From assembly GCA_023399675.1 (NCBI GenBank), contig JAEWOM010000233.1:1-16267 (forward strand): 16,267 bases of DNA, given 5' to 3'. A model generated the notes under the pieces. That model was given only the letters and a program-made list of their open reading frames with translations. It did not search any database and was not told the DNA's origin. Of this stretch, positions 15,240 through 16,267 are shown in pieces (the first letter of the stretch is position 1; the number at the start of each line of letters is the position of its first letter). This DNA comes from Bacteroidota bacterium (GTDB lineage Bacteria; Bacteroidota; Bacteroidia; Flavobacteriales; Weeksellaceae). The position numbers and the translations under genes are program-made.

Positions 15240-15243
15240 CTGA

Positions 15244-16267
15244 ATGTATTTAGTTTTTGACACCGAAACTACCGGCTTACCGAAAAATTTCAATGCACCT
15301 GTTTCCGACAGCAACAACTGGCCGCGGATGGTACAGATTGCCTGGCAACTGCACGACGATAACGGAAAACTGATTGAAAATCAGGATTATATCATTAAGC
15401 CGGATGGCTATGATATTCCGTTCAACGCCTCGAGGATTCACGGTATCAGCACAAAACTGGCGCAGAAGGAGGGACGGGATCTTAAGGAAGTCCTGCTGGA
15501 ATTCAATGAAGTACTGAAGAAAGCAGAATTCGGCGTCGGACAAAATGTGGAGTTCGATTATAAGATTATCGGTGCTGAATTTTACAGACTGCAGATTGAA
15601 AACACTTTACAGGAACTGCCCAAAGCAGATACCATGCATTTCGGAACCGAATTTTGTGCAATTCCATCCGGAAAAGACGGGAAATTCAAGAGTCCGAAAC
15701 TGGAAGAGATTTACGAAAAACTGTACGGCCATAAGTTTGATGAAGCGCACAATGCAGCCGCAGACGTGAATGCAACGGCACAGGTATTTTTTGAATTTCT
15801 TCGTACTGGTGTTATCGAGGCTGCAGAGCTCAATATCAAAGACGAAACCGTTCAGAATTTCCGCCGAATAAATCATGATCCGATCAAACCGTTTCCGATT
15901 ATCGTCAGAAGGCAGGTTGGGCTGTCCAATAAGAAACACACTGCCGATTTTGGTGATGTTCCGGAGGTGGATCTCGGCGATTACTTCAACTTCCACAACC
16001 ACAGTATATATTCTGCTTTGCAGTCATCTACAAAGATCAGCGATCTGATTTCAAAAGCTTTAAAAAACAATTTTCCGGCAGTCGGTCTCGTGGATCTGGG
16101 AAATCTGATGGGCGCCTTTAAATTTGTATCGGAGGTCGAAAAATGGAATGCCGATGCTCGCGAATTTAATGAATCGTACGAGCAGCAGAAAGATGTAAAG
16201 CGTGAGCCGGACGACGAAAAACAGTTTGAACAGAATAAGAAAAAATTTCTGGGTAAACGATATGACC
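15244..16267 (+). CDS. dnaE: DNA polymerase III alpha subunit with N-terminal exonuclease (partial)
   Basis: The first 341 codons are visible; the gene continues beyond the right edge. It starts MYLVFDTETTGLP, a DEDDh 3'-5' exonuclease of the DnaQ type: ExoI D6/E8, ExoII D105 in GQNVEFDYKI, ExoIII H169 and D174 in HNAAADVNATA. A PHP domain follows from about 247: NFHNHSIYSALQS (H251, H253) and VDLGNLMGAF (283-292). This exonuclease-PHP order is what flavobacterial DnaE proteins of about 1,400-1,500 residues have, so this is probably the replicative polymerase with built-in proofreading. The second PHP metal motif reads D-L where active forms have D-H. A stand-alone exonuclease is less likely because of the PHP domain. 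The lack of a stop codon is due to the window edge. Confidence 0.85.
   Translation, partial: MYLVFDTETTGLPKNFNAPVSDSNNWPRMVQIAWQLHDDNGKLIENQDYIIKPDGYDIPFNASRIHGISTKLAQKEGRDLKEVLLEFNEVLKKAEFGVGQNVEFDYKIIGAEFYRLQIENTLQELPKADTMHFGTEFCAIPSGKDGKFKSPKLEEIYEKLYGHKFDEAHNAAADVNATAQVFFEFLRTGVIEAAELNIKDETVQNFRRINHDPIKPFPIIVRRQVGLSNKKHTADFGDVPEVDLGDYFNFHNHSIYSALQSSTKISDLISKALKNNFPAVGLVDLGNLMGAFKFVSEVEKWNADAREFNESYEQQKDVKREPDDEKQFEQNKKKFLGKRYD

Overview
The window looks like a chromosomal segment of a flavobacterium, most like the Chryseobacterium/Kaistella group (Weeksellaceae). The reasons are the Bacteroidetes-type promoter boxes (TAnnTTTG) before most transcription units, the near absence of Shine-Dalgarno sequences, several TTG or GTG starts, and the gene families themselves: a TPR histidine kinase with a LytTR regulator, a DnaE with a fused N-terminal exonuclease, and cyanophycin genes. 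No rRNA, tRNA, CRISPR array or intact mobile element was seen. The organism assignment is inference from family resemblance.

Positions 1-3611 hold a signalling locus. A minus-strand gene for a secreted SIMPL-domain protein is divergent from a two-gene operon encoding a membrane LytS-type histidine kinase with TPRs and its LytTR response regulator. The shared intergenic region carries two copies of CTTGGTGAAT exactly 21 bp apart. The same arrangement recurs just beyond the 3' end of the SIMPL gene, at the left edge of the window. These are strong candidates for the LytTR regulator's own operators.

Positions 3612-7912 are co-oriented plus-strand genes: hisS (histidyl-tRNA synthetase), a secreted leucine-rich-repeat protein, a DUF1835 protein and an overlapping SAM-dependent methyltransferase. 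They end at a terminator that can serve both strands.

Positions 7913-13140 hold a small membrane-anchored helical protein and then a cyanophycin module. On the minus strand are an isoaspartyl peptidase/asparaginase and a cyanophycinase. Divergent on the plus strand is cyanophycin synthetase cphA, followed by a strong terminator. Together they can make multi-L-arginyl-poly-L-aspartate, cut it to beta-Asp-Arg, and split the dipeptide to free amino acids. The isoaspartyl peptidase has an abnormal 61-residue tail that a one-base frameshift in an A-run would explain.

Positions 13141-16267 hold a PAS-like/LuxR-type regulator (minus), a divergent AT-rich gene for a secreted, probably beta-barrel protein, about 370 bp of gene-poor DNA with hairpins and a coding-like remnant, and the first 341 codons of dnaE, which runs off the right edge.
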